NCBI GenBank assembly: GCA_018064925.1
Contig: JAGHUH010000002.1
Location: 1-42,397 of the forward strand
DNA length: 42,397 bases
Reading direction: 5' to 3'
Origin: Candidatus Cacconaster stercorequi
GTDB taxonomy: Bacteria; Bacillota; Clostridia; Oscillospirales; Oscillospiraceae
Shown here: piece by piece, positions 13,785 through 22,231 of the stretch
Layout of the letters: each line of letters opens with the position of its first letter
Position numbering within the stretch: position 1 is the first letter of the stretch
Notes under the pieces: model-generated
What the model saw: only the letters and a program-made list of their open reading frames with translations
The model's database searches: none
What the model was told of the DNA's origin: nothing
Translations under genes and position numbers: made by a program

Positions 13785-13876
13785 AGAGATGTACCCAAGC
13801 GGTTGAAGGGTCCGGATTCGAAATCCGGTAGGCGGGTTCTGCCCGTGCTGGGGTTCGAATCCCCACATCTCCGCCA
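13785..13876 (+). tRNA. tRNA-Ser (anticodon CGA)
   Basis: Cloverleaf by eye: acceptor AGAGATG/CATCTCC, D stem CCC/GGG with loop AAGCGGTTGAA, anticodon stem CCGGA/TCCGG with loop TTCGAAA (anticodon CGA, reads UCG), long class II variable arm (GGCGGGTTCTGCCC), T arm TGGGG-TTCGAAT-CCCCA, discriminator G and encoded CCA. The long variable arm and G73 are as expected for serine. The first acceptor pair is A-C rather than G-C, which is unusual. It is the insertion target of the element remains to its right. Confidence 0.9.
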
Positions 13877-14063
13877 GAAAAGGAAGGCGTCCCTTGCGGA
13901 CGGCTTTCTTTTTTTGATGAGGGGGATGAGAAGTTTATGCCCGGCAGGGTAAATCCCCACATCTCCGCCAAAATGAACAGGATGCCTTTTGGCGTCCTGT
14001 TATTTTATTGATGTGGGGATGAGAAGTTTATACCCGGTAGGGTAAATCCCCACATCTCCGCCA
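13858..14063 (+). repeat. three copies of the tRNA-Ser 3' end (attachment-site scars)
   Basis: AATCCCCACATCTCCGCCA occurs as the tRNA tail at 13858-13876 and again at 13952-13970 and 14045-14063. Copies 2 and 3 are each preceded by the same block of about 50 bp (GATGAGAAGTTTATACCCGG, then TAGGGTAA). In copy 3 this forms a nested hairpin (GATGTGGGGAT 14010-14020 with ATCCCCACATC 14046-14056, inner TACCC/GGGTA). Each copy is followed by its own terminator-like hairpin. This is what repeated integration at a tRNA 3' end leaves behind. Confidence 0.75.
13884..13915 (+). terminator. terminator of tRNA-Ser
   Basis: AAGGCGTCC (13884-13892), loop CTTGC, GGACGGCTT (13898-13906, one mismatch), then a T-rich run to 13915. 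A nearly identical copy lies at 14071-14100 after the third tRNA-tail repeat, and a different hairpin (AACAGGATGCC/GGCGTCCTGTT, 13976-14001) follows the second. Confidence 0.7.
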
Positions 14064-14280
14064 GAAAAGGAAGGCATCCCTTACGGACGGCTTCCTTTTT
14101 TCCATTGCAATTTAATTGCGGATGCATGGCAATGCGTATATAGACAAAACTCAAAGCCTATGATAGATTATTATTAGAAACAAATGCATTAACTCCGCCA
14201 AGACGAGTCGGTATAGGCTTGGCGGCAGTAGCGCTGGAAGAGTCACAAACCTCTCCAGTTGCACATGCGTTTGTTTCTTT
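14064..14280. other. non-coding stretch with nested inverted repeats
   Basis: After the copied terminator (14071-14100) there are CCGCCAAG...CTTGGCGG (about 14193-14226), AAGCCTAT...ATAGGCTT (14153-14160/14213-14220) and AGAAACAAATGCA...TGCGTTTGTTTCT (about 14175-14279). They could be integrase-binding arms or the end of the lost element. No gene is recognised. Confidence 0.4.
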
Positions 14281-14680
14281 TTATGTTGTGACCCAGTAGT
14301 CGTGCTTTGTTTCGGGCAAAGTCATGATGCCGTCCATCACATTAGCAGACGCCACTTTCGACTTAAAGTCCAGATGGCTGTAAATATTCGCCGTTGTACT
14401 GATGTCACTGTGACCGAGCCATTCCTGGATCTGCTTCATCGGGAACATCATTGGCAAGAAGCAGTGAGGCACAGCTGTGCCGCAGGTCGTGAAACCGAAT
14501 ATGCCGCAGGTTATTCCGCTCCAGCAGCTTGCTGAAATTTTCGGTAACGCTTCTGGGATTGAAAATATTGCCCATGGCATCCACAAAGACATAGCCGTCG
14601 TATTTCTTGTTGTAGCAGTTGCCGCATATGCGTTTGTTTTCCTTATGCTTTACATCAGAATGCGGATACTGCCCGGTCTT
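14281..14680 (-). pseudogene. tyrosine recombinase (integrase) remnant, frameshifted
   Basis: The C-terminal catalytic part only. One frame carries ENKRICGNCYNKKYDGYVF and RHIRFHDLRHSCASLLLANDV (HxLRH box); another continues PMKQIQEWLGHSDISTTANIY (LGH box and the Tyr nucleophile) and SHLDFKSKVASANVMDGIM. The switch is one extra C in a CCC run (plus strand GGG, 14441-14443). The N-terminal two thirds of a clostridial Tn916-type integrase are missing. It lies next to the tRNA-Ser repeats, which were probably its substrate. The one-base error might be an assembly fault, but the missing N-terminus is real. Confidence 0.8.
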
Positions 14681-14768
14681 TTTCAGCCCAAAGCAGGCAA
14701 TTACAACAAAATAAGCAGAATGCACTGTCAGAACGGCGACAATGATTGTCAAAAAACATTGAGTATTG

Positions 14769-15488
14769 TCATGTCTGTTTTTCTTCGGTCTTCTTTTTTT
14801 CTCTTATCATAAACGGTGCATGGATCAGCGTAACGGATCCGTATGCGATCAGCAGCAGTACCGCAAAGTAGCAATACCAGCCGTGATTGAGGTTCAAGAT
14901 CGGAATGCCGTCAACGGGAGGCTTCCGCAGGAAGTAATAGTTTACTCCATATACGGAAAGCGCACTGTTGATATACAGCATCAACAAGATCACTACGGAA
15001 AGATATCCCAGATTTCTCTTATACGCACGCGTCCCCAGCTCGACCTGCCCGGTAATGATATGGTGCAGCGCAAACCACATAAGAGCTGAATGGTAAGCAA
15101 AATACTGATAGGTAATCACTTTGTCAAACGCAACGCCCATTGTCGGGATCAGCAGAGCAAAGATCGGCGCGACCAACCCAATGACCGTAACAGCGCTGAT
15201 GAGCTTCTCCCGTGTGCCTTCTTTTTTCGTAAATACAATAAACAGCATGGCAAATACGACCATAGAACAAAGATGCAGCGGGATGTCAAGAGGATCGAGG
15301 ATATAGCCTCCGAATTCAGACGGCACCATGCGGACCATATCTTTTGTGATCTCACTGATCACACATATCACCGTAAAGATGACCGCGGCTTTCCTGGATG
15401 AAAGCTTATATTTGACTGACAGAATCGTCGAAACAATGATTAGTGAGGCACAGATCAGCAGTAAAATCAAATGATTAACGGAAAACAT
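14769..15488 (-). CDS. YwaF/TMEM164-like integral membrane protein
   Basis: 239 aa with about seven membrane helices: SVNHLILLLICASLIIVSTIL, KAAVIFTVICVISEI, PLHLCSMVVFAMLFIVF, AVTVIGLVAPIFALLI, FHS/YFAYHSALMWFALHHI, YLSVVILLMLYINSAL, YCYFAVLLLIAYG. The pattern LDPLDIPLHLCSM, a His in the fifth helix (YFAYHSALM) and the loop near the end match the YwaF family of uncharacterised proteins. ATG 15488 follows GGGAG by 9 nt. It ends the three-gene group that begins with the GAF-ATPase at 19.3 kb, with 13 nt between it and the permease, so co-transcription is likely. Function unknown. Confidence 0.75.
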   Translation of the reverse strand: MFSVNHLILLLICASLIIVSTILSVKYKLSSRKAAVIFTVICVISEITKDMVRMVPSEFGGYILDPLDIPLHLCSMVVFAMLFIVFTKKEGTREKLISAVTVIGLVAPIFALLIPTMGVAFDKVITYQYFAYHSALMWFALHHIITGQVELGTRAYKRNLGYLSVVILLMLYINSALSVYGVNYYFLRKPPVDGIPILNLNHGWYCYFAVLLLIAYGSVTLIHAPFMIREKKKTEEKQT

Positions 15489-15501
15489 ACATACATACTC
15501 C

Positions 15502-18114
15502 CTACATTGAATTTATATCCGCCAGGCGGAAAGATCTGACTTTTCTCAGTGCTATGCGGCACATGATAAATGTGAGCACCGAGGTAAACAGCGCCCCGAT
15601 CACACACGCCTTCACATCCACACAGTTCAGAAAATGCGTTGCACTGTTGTTGAACGAGTCGAGCGATATCCCGCCCATGACGATGCCCAGAACGATCCCT
15701 GCCGCAATGCCGATGAATGTCAGGAACTTCGTGTCAACATAAATGTACTGTTCCGCATTCTTTCTGGGAAAACCGTTGATCATCAGGGTGATCAGCTCTC
15801 TCTTTTTCTCATTGACAAACATGGTAAACAGGTTGAGAAGAAGCAGGACAGAAAGGACACAGGACAGGACAATGTATACAGCCACCACAGCACGGGCTAT
15901 GCCGGCAATAGATTCAAACAAGCCTTTATTCCCGCCGTAGAAATCTCTGATGAGCAGGCCGTCCTCCTGCTCCAGCACCGCCGCTTTGATCGTTCCGAAT
16001 TCCGAGCCTTCCGTACGAAGAAGGATCGTATTTGGCTCATAAGATACGCCGAATTCCTCTTCATATAGGTCTCTCGGAAGAACGATCTGATAATTCATCA
16101 GATAGTACTCGTAAAAGCCTTCTATCGTAAATTCATGATCCTGCCCCGATGCATCTGTAAAGCACATCGTATCTCCGACAGACGCCCCGAAGGTTTCCAC
16201 ATACGCGATATTGACCCACGCGCCGTGTTCGGCCTGCTTTTCAATACCGTCATCCGCATCGTACAAATGAAACAGCTCGTAAAAATCCGCGCTGTCTGTC
16301 ACATACAGGCCGGTGACCAGTTGTTCTCCGTTTTCCGTCTGCATTGCCCCAAGGGAATAATACGAATCCGCATACGGCACGCCGTTCTCATCAAACAAAG
16401 AGCATAATTCTTCCTTTGTCTGTGTATCGCCGCTGAAATGTACGATGGTATCATACTTGCTGACTTTATCCATGTTCCGTTCGAACGAGCCGACCAAATT
16501 ATCATACATAGACAGGGCACACACCACCAATGCAGTGCATCCCATGACGCCGATCAATGTCGCAAACACCCGCCTTCGATCATTCAGACAGTTTCTGAAG
16601 ATCGTTTTCTGCATGAGCGATGTGTGGTTCCACAGCGGTATTTTTTCGAGCCATCTGTGCGTCGAACCGGGAACTTGCGTTTCTCCCGTCAACAGTTTGA
16701 GCGGCAGCTGTCTGGAGACGCGGATGCTTGCAAACAGCGCAGTGGTCAGGATCAGAGCTGCCTGGATCAAGGCAAAAATCAGCACTTCCCTGATGCCGAA
16801 ATAATAAATGACCCGACCGAACCGATAGGTCTCGCGGACGGATCCGACCATCACAGGCTCGATCACAAACCGCCCCAGAAGCACGCCGCATACAGTACCG
16901 ACTGCAACAGCGATGCCGGAATAGATCAGGAATGGTTTTAAAATATCTGTCGCAAAAAAGCCTATGGCCTTTTTCGTTCCGATCAAAACCGTCTGATCGT
17001 ATACAAGTCTTGAGACGATCGAATAGCATACCAGTATTCCGATAATCACAAAAAGGGCGACAAGCGAATACTGCATTTTGTCAAATGTATCCATCACGGA
17101 ACGGAGGCCGGCAAAGCTGCCGTTCATCTGACGGGATGCGGTATGCGCTTCATAATCCCGGACATTCTTCAGGGCAGCAAGTATCTGCCCGATGCGCGGA
17201 TTCATGTTACCGGAATCGTTTCCCCCCGGCAATTCTCCCAGCATTTTTTCCATATGTCCGGCGGCATCCCGCATATCGGCATTTCTTTGTGAGGCATAGG
17301 ACTGTGCCGCCGCCTCAACGGTGCTTTTCAGCCGATCGGACCGTTCTTTATAGGCGTCGGATGTTGTCAGGAGTCCGTTCAGTTCTTCCGTTCTGACAAC
17401 GACCTTCGGATATCCGCAGAATGCGCTTTTATCAAACGACTGTTCCGCAACATATATGACCGCTCCGACAGGCGCGGAGGAGACCGGCGACATACCGTTC
17501 GTGTCTTCATACTTTCCCATATATTCTGCCACGCCGACCAGTGCGGTCACACGGTATGAATCCGTTAATAACGCATCGCTCTTATCAGAAGCCGCCAGCA
17601 GACCGTCTATGTTTTCCTCCAAAACGGCACTTAAAAAGAAGCCGGAGTGCGCGCTGCTCTTTTCAAGCGCGATCACATCGCCGACCCGGACGCCGTTCTC
17701 GCTTGCCCAGTAAAGGTTGACGGCGGCCTCCCCTTTCCGCGTCGGAAGCGTCCCTTCCACGCAGTAAGGTCTGTCTATACTTTCCGTAAGAGAGACGATT
17801 TTCGCCTGATATCTGCTGCCGCTCTGCTGGAAATTGCGGTATGTCTCATAATAGCCTTCGGCTTCATCGGCTATGCCGTTGTGCAGCAGCGAATCTATGA
17901 ATGTCTGGTCAAATCCGTATGGATAGCTCAGTTCAAAGTGGTAAAAATGTCCGTCGGAATATTCAGCTTCCACCGAGGTGCCAAGGGAGTACCCCGTCCA
18001 TTTTATGCCGGTAAACAAACCCGTCGCCAAAGCCACAAACAGGACGACCGCAATAAACGATACAGCAGTATGCCTTATGTTGTACAGAAGCTCAATCCAT
18101 TGTGTTTTTTTCAT
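15502..18114 (-). CDS. FtsX-type ABC transporter permease
   Basis: 870 aa. An N-terminal helix (about 17-37) is followed by an extracytoplasmic domain (about 40-345). The first FtsX block has four helices (about 346-480, beginning FDKMQYSLVALFVIIGILVC), then comes a second large extracytoplasmic part (about 530-735), and the second FtsX block (about 740-865, AVVAVYIVLSCVLSVLLLLNL to the end). This is the layout of MacB/BceB-like permeases that move peptides, lipids or antimicrobials. The ATPase gene ends 3 nt before its ATG, so the pair is coupled. Substrate not shown by the sequence. Proximity to a bacteriocin locus makes a defence role possible but unproven. Confidence 0.88.
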   Translation of the reverse strand: MKKTQWIELLYNIRHTAVSFIAVVLFVALATGLFTGIKWTGYSLGTSVEAEYSDGHFYHFELSYPYGFDQTFIDSLLHNGIADEAEGYYETYRNFQQSGSRYQAKIVSLTESIDRPYCVEGTLPTRKGEAAVNLYWASENGVRVGDVIALEKSSAHSGFFLSAVLEENIDGLLAASDKSDALLTDSYRVTALVGVAEYMGKYEDTNGMSPVSSAPVGAVIYVAEQSFDKSAFCGYPKVVVRTEELNGLLTTSDAYKERSDRLKSTVEAAAQSYASQRNADMRDAAGHMEKMLGELPGGNDSGNMNPRIGQILAALKNVRDYEAHTASRQMNGSFAGLRSVMDTFDKMQYSLVALFVIIGILVCYSIVSRLVYDQTVLIGTKKAIGFFATDILKPFLIYSGIAVAVGTVCGVLLGRFVIEPVMVGSVRETYRFGRVIYYFGIREVLIFALIQAALILTTALFASIRVSRQLPLKLLTGETQVPGSTHRWLEKIPLWNHTSLMQKTIFRNCLNDRRRVFATLIGVMGCTALVVCALSMYDNLVGSFERNMDKVSKYDTIVHFSGDTQTKEELCSLFDENGVPYADSYYSLGAMQTENGEQLVTGLYVTDSADFYELFHLYDADDGIEKQAEHGAWVNIAYVETFGASVGDTMCFTDASGQDHEFTIEGFYEYYLMNYQIVLPRDLYEEEFGVSYEPNTILLRTEGSEFGTIKAAVLEQEDGLLIRDFYGGNKGLFESIAGIARAVVAVYIVLSCVLSVLLLLNLFTMFVNEKKRELITLMINGFPRKNAEQYIYVDTKFLTFIGIAAGIVLGIVMGGISLDSFNNSATHFLNCVDVKACVIGALFTSVLTFIMCRIALRKVRSFRLADINSM

Positions 18115-18117
18115 AAT

Positions 18118-19338
18118 TTACCATTTCAGTTCGTATGCTTTTGCAGGTTTGTGATTGACAATAACCTCATATGTCCTTCCGTCTCTGAACCGTATTACAC
18201 GGTCCGCCATATGGGTGATTTCCTCATTGTGGGTTACCATCAATATCGTCGTACCGGTCTCCTTGATTCTTTCAAAAACCGTCAGTATCTCGATGCTTGT
18301 TTTATAGTCAAGCGCGGCGGTAGGTTCATCCGCGAAAATAAGCTTCGGCTTTTTTACAAGCGCTCGTGCAATGGAAATGCGCTGCTGCTGGCCGCCCGAA
18401 AGCTGCGACGGATAACTTCCGGCTTTTTCACGCATCCCGACAAGTTCCAGCGCCTCATCGGTATCCATCGGTTCTTTGACAAGCTCGGCGATAAGGTCCA
18501 GATTCTGCTTTGCGGTCAGATTCGGCATCAGGTTATACGACTGGAAAACAAAACCGATATAGTCGCGCCTGTATTCGGTAAGCTCTTTCTCTGACATTTC
18601 CGTTATTTCATTCCCCATAAATGTCAGGCTTCCGCTGTCGGCATTCAGCAAGCCGCCCACAATATTCAGAAAAGTTGATTTACCGCAGCCGGATTCGCCC
18701 TGAAGGCAAAGCAACTCGCCGTCAAAGATGTCGATATTCACACCCTTGAGCACTTCCGAAATGCTCCCGCCGCTGAAAAACGATTTTCTGATCTCTTTTG
18801 CAGACATGATCACATCTCTTGGGACTTTCCGATCCGGAATCGGCGCAGCTTCCTTTATGTACATCTCGGCTATCATGGCGAGAATGGAACACATTTCCGC
18901 TTCATCGCCTGTAAACGGCGTATTTGAGCCATTTCTGATAAATTCCATGCAGCCTTCAAAATTTTCATTGATGCTGAACGGGACACAGACAACCGATGAT
19001 GCATCTACTCCTGCAAGTATTTCTTTTTCGTCAGGAGTCGCTTCAGAATTGAAATCAAAATAGCTCTCCGCTTCATGTCTTTCACAGACTCTTCCAACAA
19101 TGCCGTCACCATGCAAGTGAATCCGTGCAGTGAGGTCGGCAGGACATATCCAATAGTACGGATAACAGCGATTCCCCATTTCATGGTTCACGCGCCACAT
19201 AATAACATAATCCGCGATGCCGTTTTCAACAATGATTCTGGCCTCTCCGCGTATTGCTTCATCAAAGGCAGACGCAGTAGATATAAATGAATGTATTTTT
19301 CCTAATGTTCTATAAATTTTCAGATCGTTCTGGCGCAT
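18118..19338 (-). CDS. ABC transporter ATPase fused to an N-terminal GAF-type sensor domain
   Basis: 406 aa from ATG 19338. Residues about 10-165 look like a GAF domain (LHGDGIVGRVCERHEAESY, then ASSVVCVPFSINENFEGCMEF and FTGDEAEMCSILAMIAEMYI). Residues about 178-400 are a LolD/MacB-type nucleotide-binding domain with Walker A GESGCGKST (214-222), signature LSGGQQQR, Walker B KLIFADEPTAALD and the switch His (VTHNEE). The fusion suggests transport gated by a small ligand or redox state. Alternative starts at 19359 (ATG) and 19383 (TTG) are in frame; none has a strong ribosome-binding site, GCAGG before 19338 being the best. Partner permease is the next gene. Confidence 0.85.
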   Translation of the reverse strand: MRQNDLKIYRTLGKIHSFISTASAFDEAIRGEARIIVENGIADYVIMWRVNHEMGNRCYPYYWICPADLTARIHLHGDGIVGRVCERHEAESYFDFNSEATPDEKEILAGVDASSVVCVPFSINENFEGCMEFIRNGSNTPFTGDEAEMCSILAMIAEMYIKEAAPIPDRKVPRDVIMSAKEIRKSFFSGGSISEVLKGVNIDIFDGELLCLQGESGCGKSTFLNIVGGLLNADSGSLTFMGNEITEMSEKELTEYRRDYIGFVFQSYNLMPNLTAKQNLDLIAELVKEPMDTDEALELVGMREKAGSYPSQLSGGQQQRISIARALVKKPKLIFADEPTAALDYKTSIEILTVFERIKETGTTILMVTHNEEITHMADRVIRFRDGRTYEVIVNHKPAKAYELKW

Positions 19339-19541
19339 AATACCTGCTTCTCCCGGCATTTTTACATTGCAAATCAGCTTCAAAAATCATCCGTATTTCA
19401 GCCTATACAACTACATGGTGCATTGTATCACATCAAAGCCAGAAAATCAAAATAAGTCGGAAATCAACCCGGTCTGGCAATATTGATGAACCCTGTGTTG
19501 TGAACTGCCCCATAAACAGATCCTTTGACCGCTCTTTCACA

Positions 19542-19582
19542 AAAACAGGGAAGTCATCCACACGGGATGACTTCCCTGTTTT
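19542..19582 (-). terminator. intrinsic terminator after the SWIM gene
   Basis: Perfect 18-bp arms AAAACAGGGAAGTCATCC (19542-19559) and GGATGACTTCCCTGTTTT (19565-19582), loop of 5 nt, with T-runs in both directions. It separates the SWIM-protein gene from the ABC genes and may act for both strands. Confidence 0.9.
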
Positions 19583-19611
19583 TCCGGTTTATTTGCCGCC
19601 TGTAAGCCGTG

Positions 19612-20394
19612 TCAGGACAGGGTGATGTCCTGCTTGCCGGCAATCACCGTATTCAGGAAGAATTCGCGATCCACCGCCGTAAAGTTCTCCGCGTCCATGT
19701 TGTTCAACAGGACACGCAGCGTCATCAGCACAGCTATGGCGTGCTTGCACAGACCGGGATAAGGACAGCCGCAGTACAGCTCCGACACCGTGGCACCGTC
19801 GAAGCGGAAATTCACCTCGTACCAGCAGGTGCCCTCTACGAAGGCAGTGCCCACGCCGTTTTGCACCGACAAATAGCGCACGCGCCCCTCCTGACAGTAT
19901 TCCAGCGCACGCTCCACGATTTTCATATCTACATCATCGCTTTGCTGAAAGCCGTCCAGCGGCAGGCAGTAGCCTTCGCCCATGACGATCTGGGGCGGCT
20001 CCTGGCCCTCCGGCACCGGCGGCGTCACCCAGCCGCGGAAGGTATCCGCATCCACGCCCGCGTCGCCGCAGGCCACCATCTTATCCACCACATGGCGATA
20101 GGTGCCGTGGAAGGTGATCTTGGGGTTCGCCACCACCTTCTCATAATCGGACAGGTTGATTTTGAACTTCGTGTTCACCGAGGCCACGATGCCCATGCGC
20201 CCTGCCAGCTTGCCGGACACATACACCCTGTCCCCTACCGACAGGTCAAAGCGGTCATTATAGTAGGTGTAGTGCTTCGTGATGTCCTGAAAACTTACCG
20301 ATACCAGTGAGCGGACGGGATGCACCTCCGCCACCTGCGGAGTCTTTGGGGATATGGGTGCAGAGCTGATACCAAAACCAAGAATACTTTTCAT
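19612..20394 (-). CDS. SWIM zinc-finger protein
   Basis: 260 aa. Near the C-terminus YCGCPYPGLCKHAIAVLM is a SWIM motif (CxC...CxH), a small zinc-binding domain seen in DNA-associated and protein-interaction proteins. The N-terminal part has a predicted beta-rich domain (VGDRVYVSGKLAGRMGIVAS) and a central cysteine-poor region of unknown type. ATG 20394 (MKSILGFG) is preceded by GGGGAAGG; the longer frame to 20502 would run through the fhs terminator. It has its own likely promoter and is followed by a strong terminator. The specific role is unknown; a link to purine metabolism is not indicated apart from being next to fhs. Confidence 0.8.
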   Translation of the reverse strand: MKSILGFGISSAPISPKTPQVAEVHPVRSLVSVSFQDITKHYTYYNDRFDLSVGDRVYVSGKLAGRMGIVASVNTKFKINLSDYEKVVANPKITFHGTYRHVVDKMVACGDAGVDADTFRGWVTPPVPEGQEPPQIVMGEGYCLPLDGFQQSDDVDMKIVERALEYCQEGRVRYLSVQNGVGTAFVEGTCWYEVNFRFDGATVSELYCGCPYPGLCKHAIAVLMTLRVLLNNMDAENFTAVDREFFLNTVIAGKQDITLS

Positions 20395-20443
20395 AGCCTT
20401 CCCCTTTCTTTCTCTACGGATGAATGCTTCTTTGATTGTCTGC

Positions 20444-20470
20444 AGTATAGCAGGGGATCTGTACCAAAAT
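20444..20470 (-). promoter_or_regulatory. probable promoter of the SWIM gene
   Basis: Extended -10 TGCTATACT on the minus strand (hexamer 20449-20444), about 50 nt upstream of the start and downstream of the fhs terminator. No good -35 is seen, as is usual for extended -10 promoters. Confidence 0.4.
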
Positions 20471-20489
20471 CCGTACAGTGCGCAAAAAG

Positions 20490-20511
20490 GAGCACCCCGC
20501 ATGGGGTGCTC
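20490..20511 (-). terminator. terminator of the purine operon (after fhs)
   Basis: GAGCACCCC-ATGC-GGGGTGCTC hairpin followed on the minus strand by CTTTTTG, 38 nt after the fhs stop. It closes the purine transcription unit. Confidence 0.85.
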
Positions 20512-20548
20512 TTTTTATGATACAAAGCCGTGTTTTGGTCAGCAGGAC

Positions 20549-22225
20549 TTAGAACAGGCCGGAAATGACGCCGTTCTCGTCCACATCGATCTTTTCGGCG
20601 GCGGGAACCTTGGGCAGGCCGGGCATGGTCATAATGTCGCCGGTAAGCGCCACGATGAAGCCGGCGCCGGCGGAGACCTTCAGGTTCCGCACGGTGACGG
20701 TGAAGCCCTTGGGGGCACCCAGCAGCTTGGGATCGTCGGAGAAGGAATACTGCGTCTTGGCGCAGCAGATGGGCAGACCCGCAAAGCCCAGCTCGGTGAG
20801 CTTGGCTGCCTGCTTTTTGGCGGCGGGCGTCAGCACCACGCCGTCGGCGTGATAGATGCGGCGGCAGATGGCGCTGAGCTTCTCCTCGATGGAGCAGTCC
20901 AGCTCATAGGACTGGCGGAAATCATTGGGCTGCTCGCACAGGCGCACGACCTCCTCGGCCAGTGCCATGCCGCCCTCGCCGCCCTTGGCCCAGACTTCGC
21001 TGAGGCGGACGTTGACGCCCTTTTCGTTGCACATCTTCTCCACCAGATCGAGCTCTGCCTTGGTATCGGTGGGGAATGCGTTGATGGCCACCACGCAGGG
21101 CAGACCGTAGACGTTCATGATGTTATCCACGTGCTGCAGCAGGTTGGGCATGCCCTTTTCCAGTGCTTCCAGATTTTCGTTGTTCAGATCGGCCTTTTGA
21201 ACACCGCCGTGATACTTCAGGGCGCGGACGGTGGCCACCATCACCACAGCGGCGGGATGGAGATCGGCCAGACGGCACTTGATGTCCAAAAACTTCTCGG
21301 CACCCAAGTCAGCGGCGAACCCGGCCTCGGTGACCACATAGTCGCCCATCTTCAATGCCACGCGGGTGGCAGTGACGGAGTTGCAGCCATGAGCGATATT
21401 GGCGAAGGGGCCGCCGTGGATGAAGGCGGGTGTGCCCTCCAGCGTCTGCACCAGATTGGGCTTCAGGGCATCCTTCAGCAGCGCGGCCATGGCGCCTTCG
21501 GCCTTCAGATCATGGGCGGTGACGGGCTTGCCGTCATAAGTATAGCCCACGATGATGCGGCCCAGACGGGCCTTCAGATCCAGAATATCGCTGGCCAGAC
21601 ACAGCACAGCCATGATCTCGGAGGCCACGGTGATGTCGAAGCCGTCCTCACGGGGCACGCCCTGCATCTTGCCGCCCAGACCGTCCACGATGTTGCGGAG
21701 CTGGCGATCGTTCATATCCACGCAGCGCTTCCAGGTAATCTGCTTTACATCAATGCCCAGGGCGTTGCCCTGCTGAATGTGGTTATCCAGCATGGCAGCC
21801 AGCAGGTTGTTGGCGGCGCCGATGGCGTGGAAGTCGCCGGTAAAGTGGAGGTTGATGTCCTCCATGGGCACCACCTGGGCATGGCCGCCGCCGGCGGCGC
21901 CGCCCTTGACACCGAACACGGGACCCAGAGAGGGCTCACGCAGGGCGACAACGGCGTTCTTGCCGATCTTCCGCAGGCCGTCGGTGAGGCCCACGGAGGT
22001 GGTGGTCTTGCCCTCACCGGCGGGGGTGGGGGTGATAGCGGTAACGAGGATCAGCTTGCCGTCAGGCTTGTCCGCCAGATCCTTCAGCATCCGGTAGTCG
22101 ATCTTGGCCTTATAGTTGCCGTACTGCTCCAGATACTGCTCATCCACACCGGCGACTTTGGCGATCTCGGTGATTTTCTTCATCTTGCACTGCTGGGCGA
22201 TCTCGATATCAGACAAATAATTCAT
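20549..22225 (-). CDS. fhs: formate--tetrahydrofolate ligase
   Basis: 558 aa, the usual length. Makes 10-formyl-THF from formate, ATP and THF. Visible motifs: [14 protein letters not shown] (nucleotide loop), [51 protein letters not shown] and a C-terminal [19 protein letters not shown]. Starts at ATG 22225 with GGAG 9 nt before. It is the last gene of the purine operon; its product is the one-carbon donor of PurN and of the AICAR transformylase encoded upstream, which explains its place under the ZTP riboswitch. Confidence 0.97.
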   Translation of the reverse strand: MNYLSDIEIAQQCKMKKITEIAKVAGVDEQYLEQYGNYKAKIDYRMLKDLADKPDGKLILVTAITPTPAGEGKTTTSVGLTDGLRKIGKNAVVALREPSLGPVFGVKGGAAGGGHAQVVPMEDINLHFTGDFHAIGAANNLLAAMLDNHIQQGNALGIDVKQITWKRCVDMNDRQLRNIVDGLGGKMQGVPREDGFDITVASEIMAVLCLASDILDLKARLGRIIVGYTYDGKPVTAHDLKAEGAMAALLKDALKPNLVQTLEGTPAFIHGGPFANIAHGCNSVTATRVALKMGDYVVTEAGFAADLGAEKFLDIKCRLADLHPAAVVMVATVRALKYHGGVQKADLNNENLEALEKGMPNLLQHVDNIMNVYGLPCVVAINAFPTDTKAELDLVEKMCNEKGVNVRLSEVWAKGGEGGMALAEEVVRLCEQPNDFRQSYELDCSIEEKLSAICRRIYHADGVVLTPAAKKQAAKLTELGFAGLPICCAKTQYSFSDDPKLLGAPKGFTVTVRNLKVSAGAGFIVALTGDIMTMPGLPKVPAAEKIDVDENGVISGLF

Positions 22226-22231
22226 AGTATA

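Noticed and set aside
13690-14063. ORFs read through the tRNA and its repeats on the minus strand
   Set aside because: They consist of tRNA complement and hairpins and have no ribosome-binding site.
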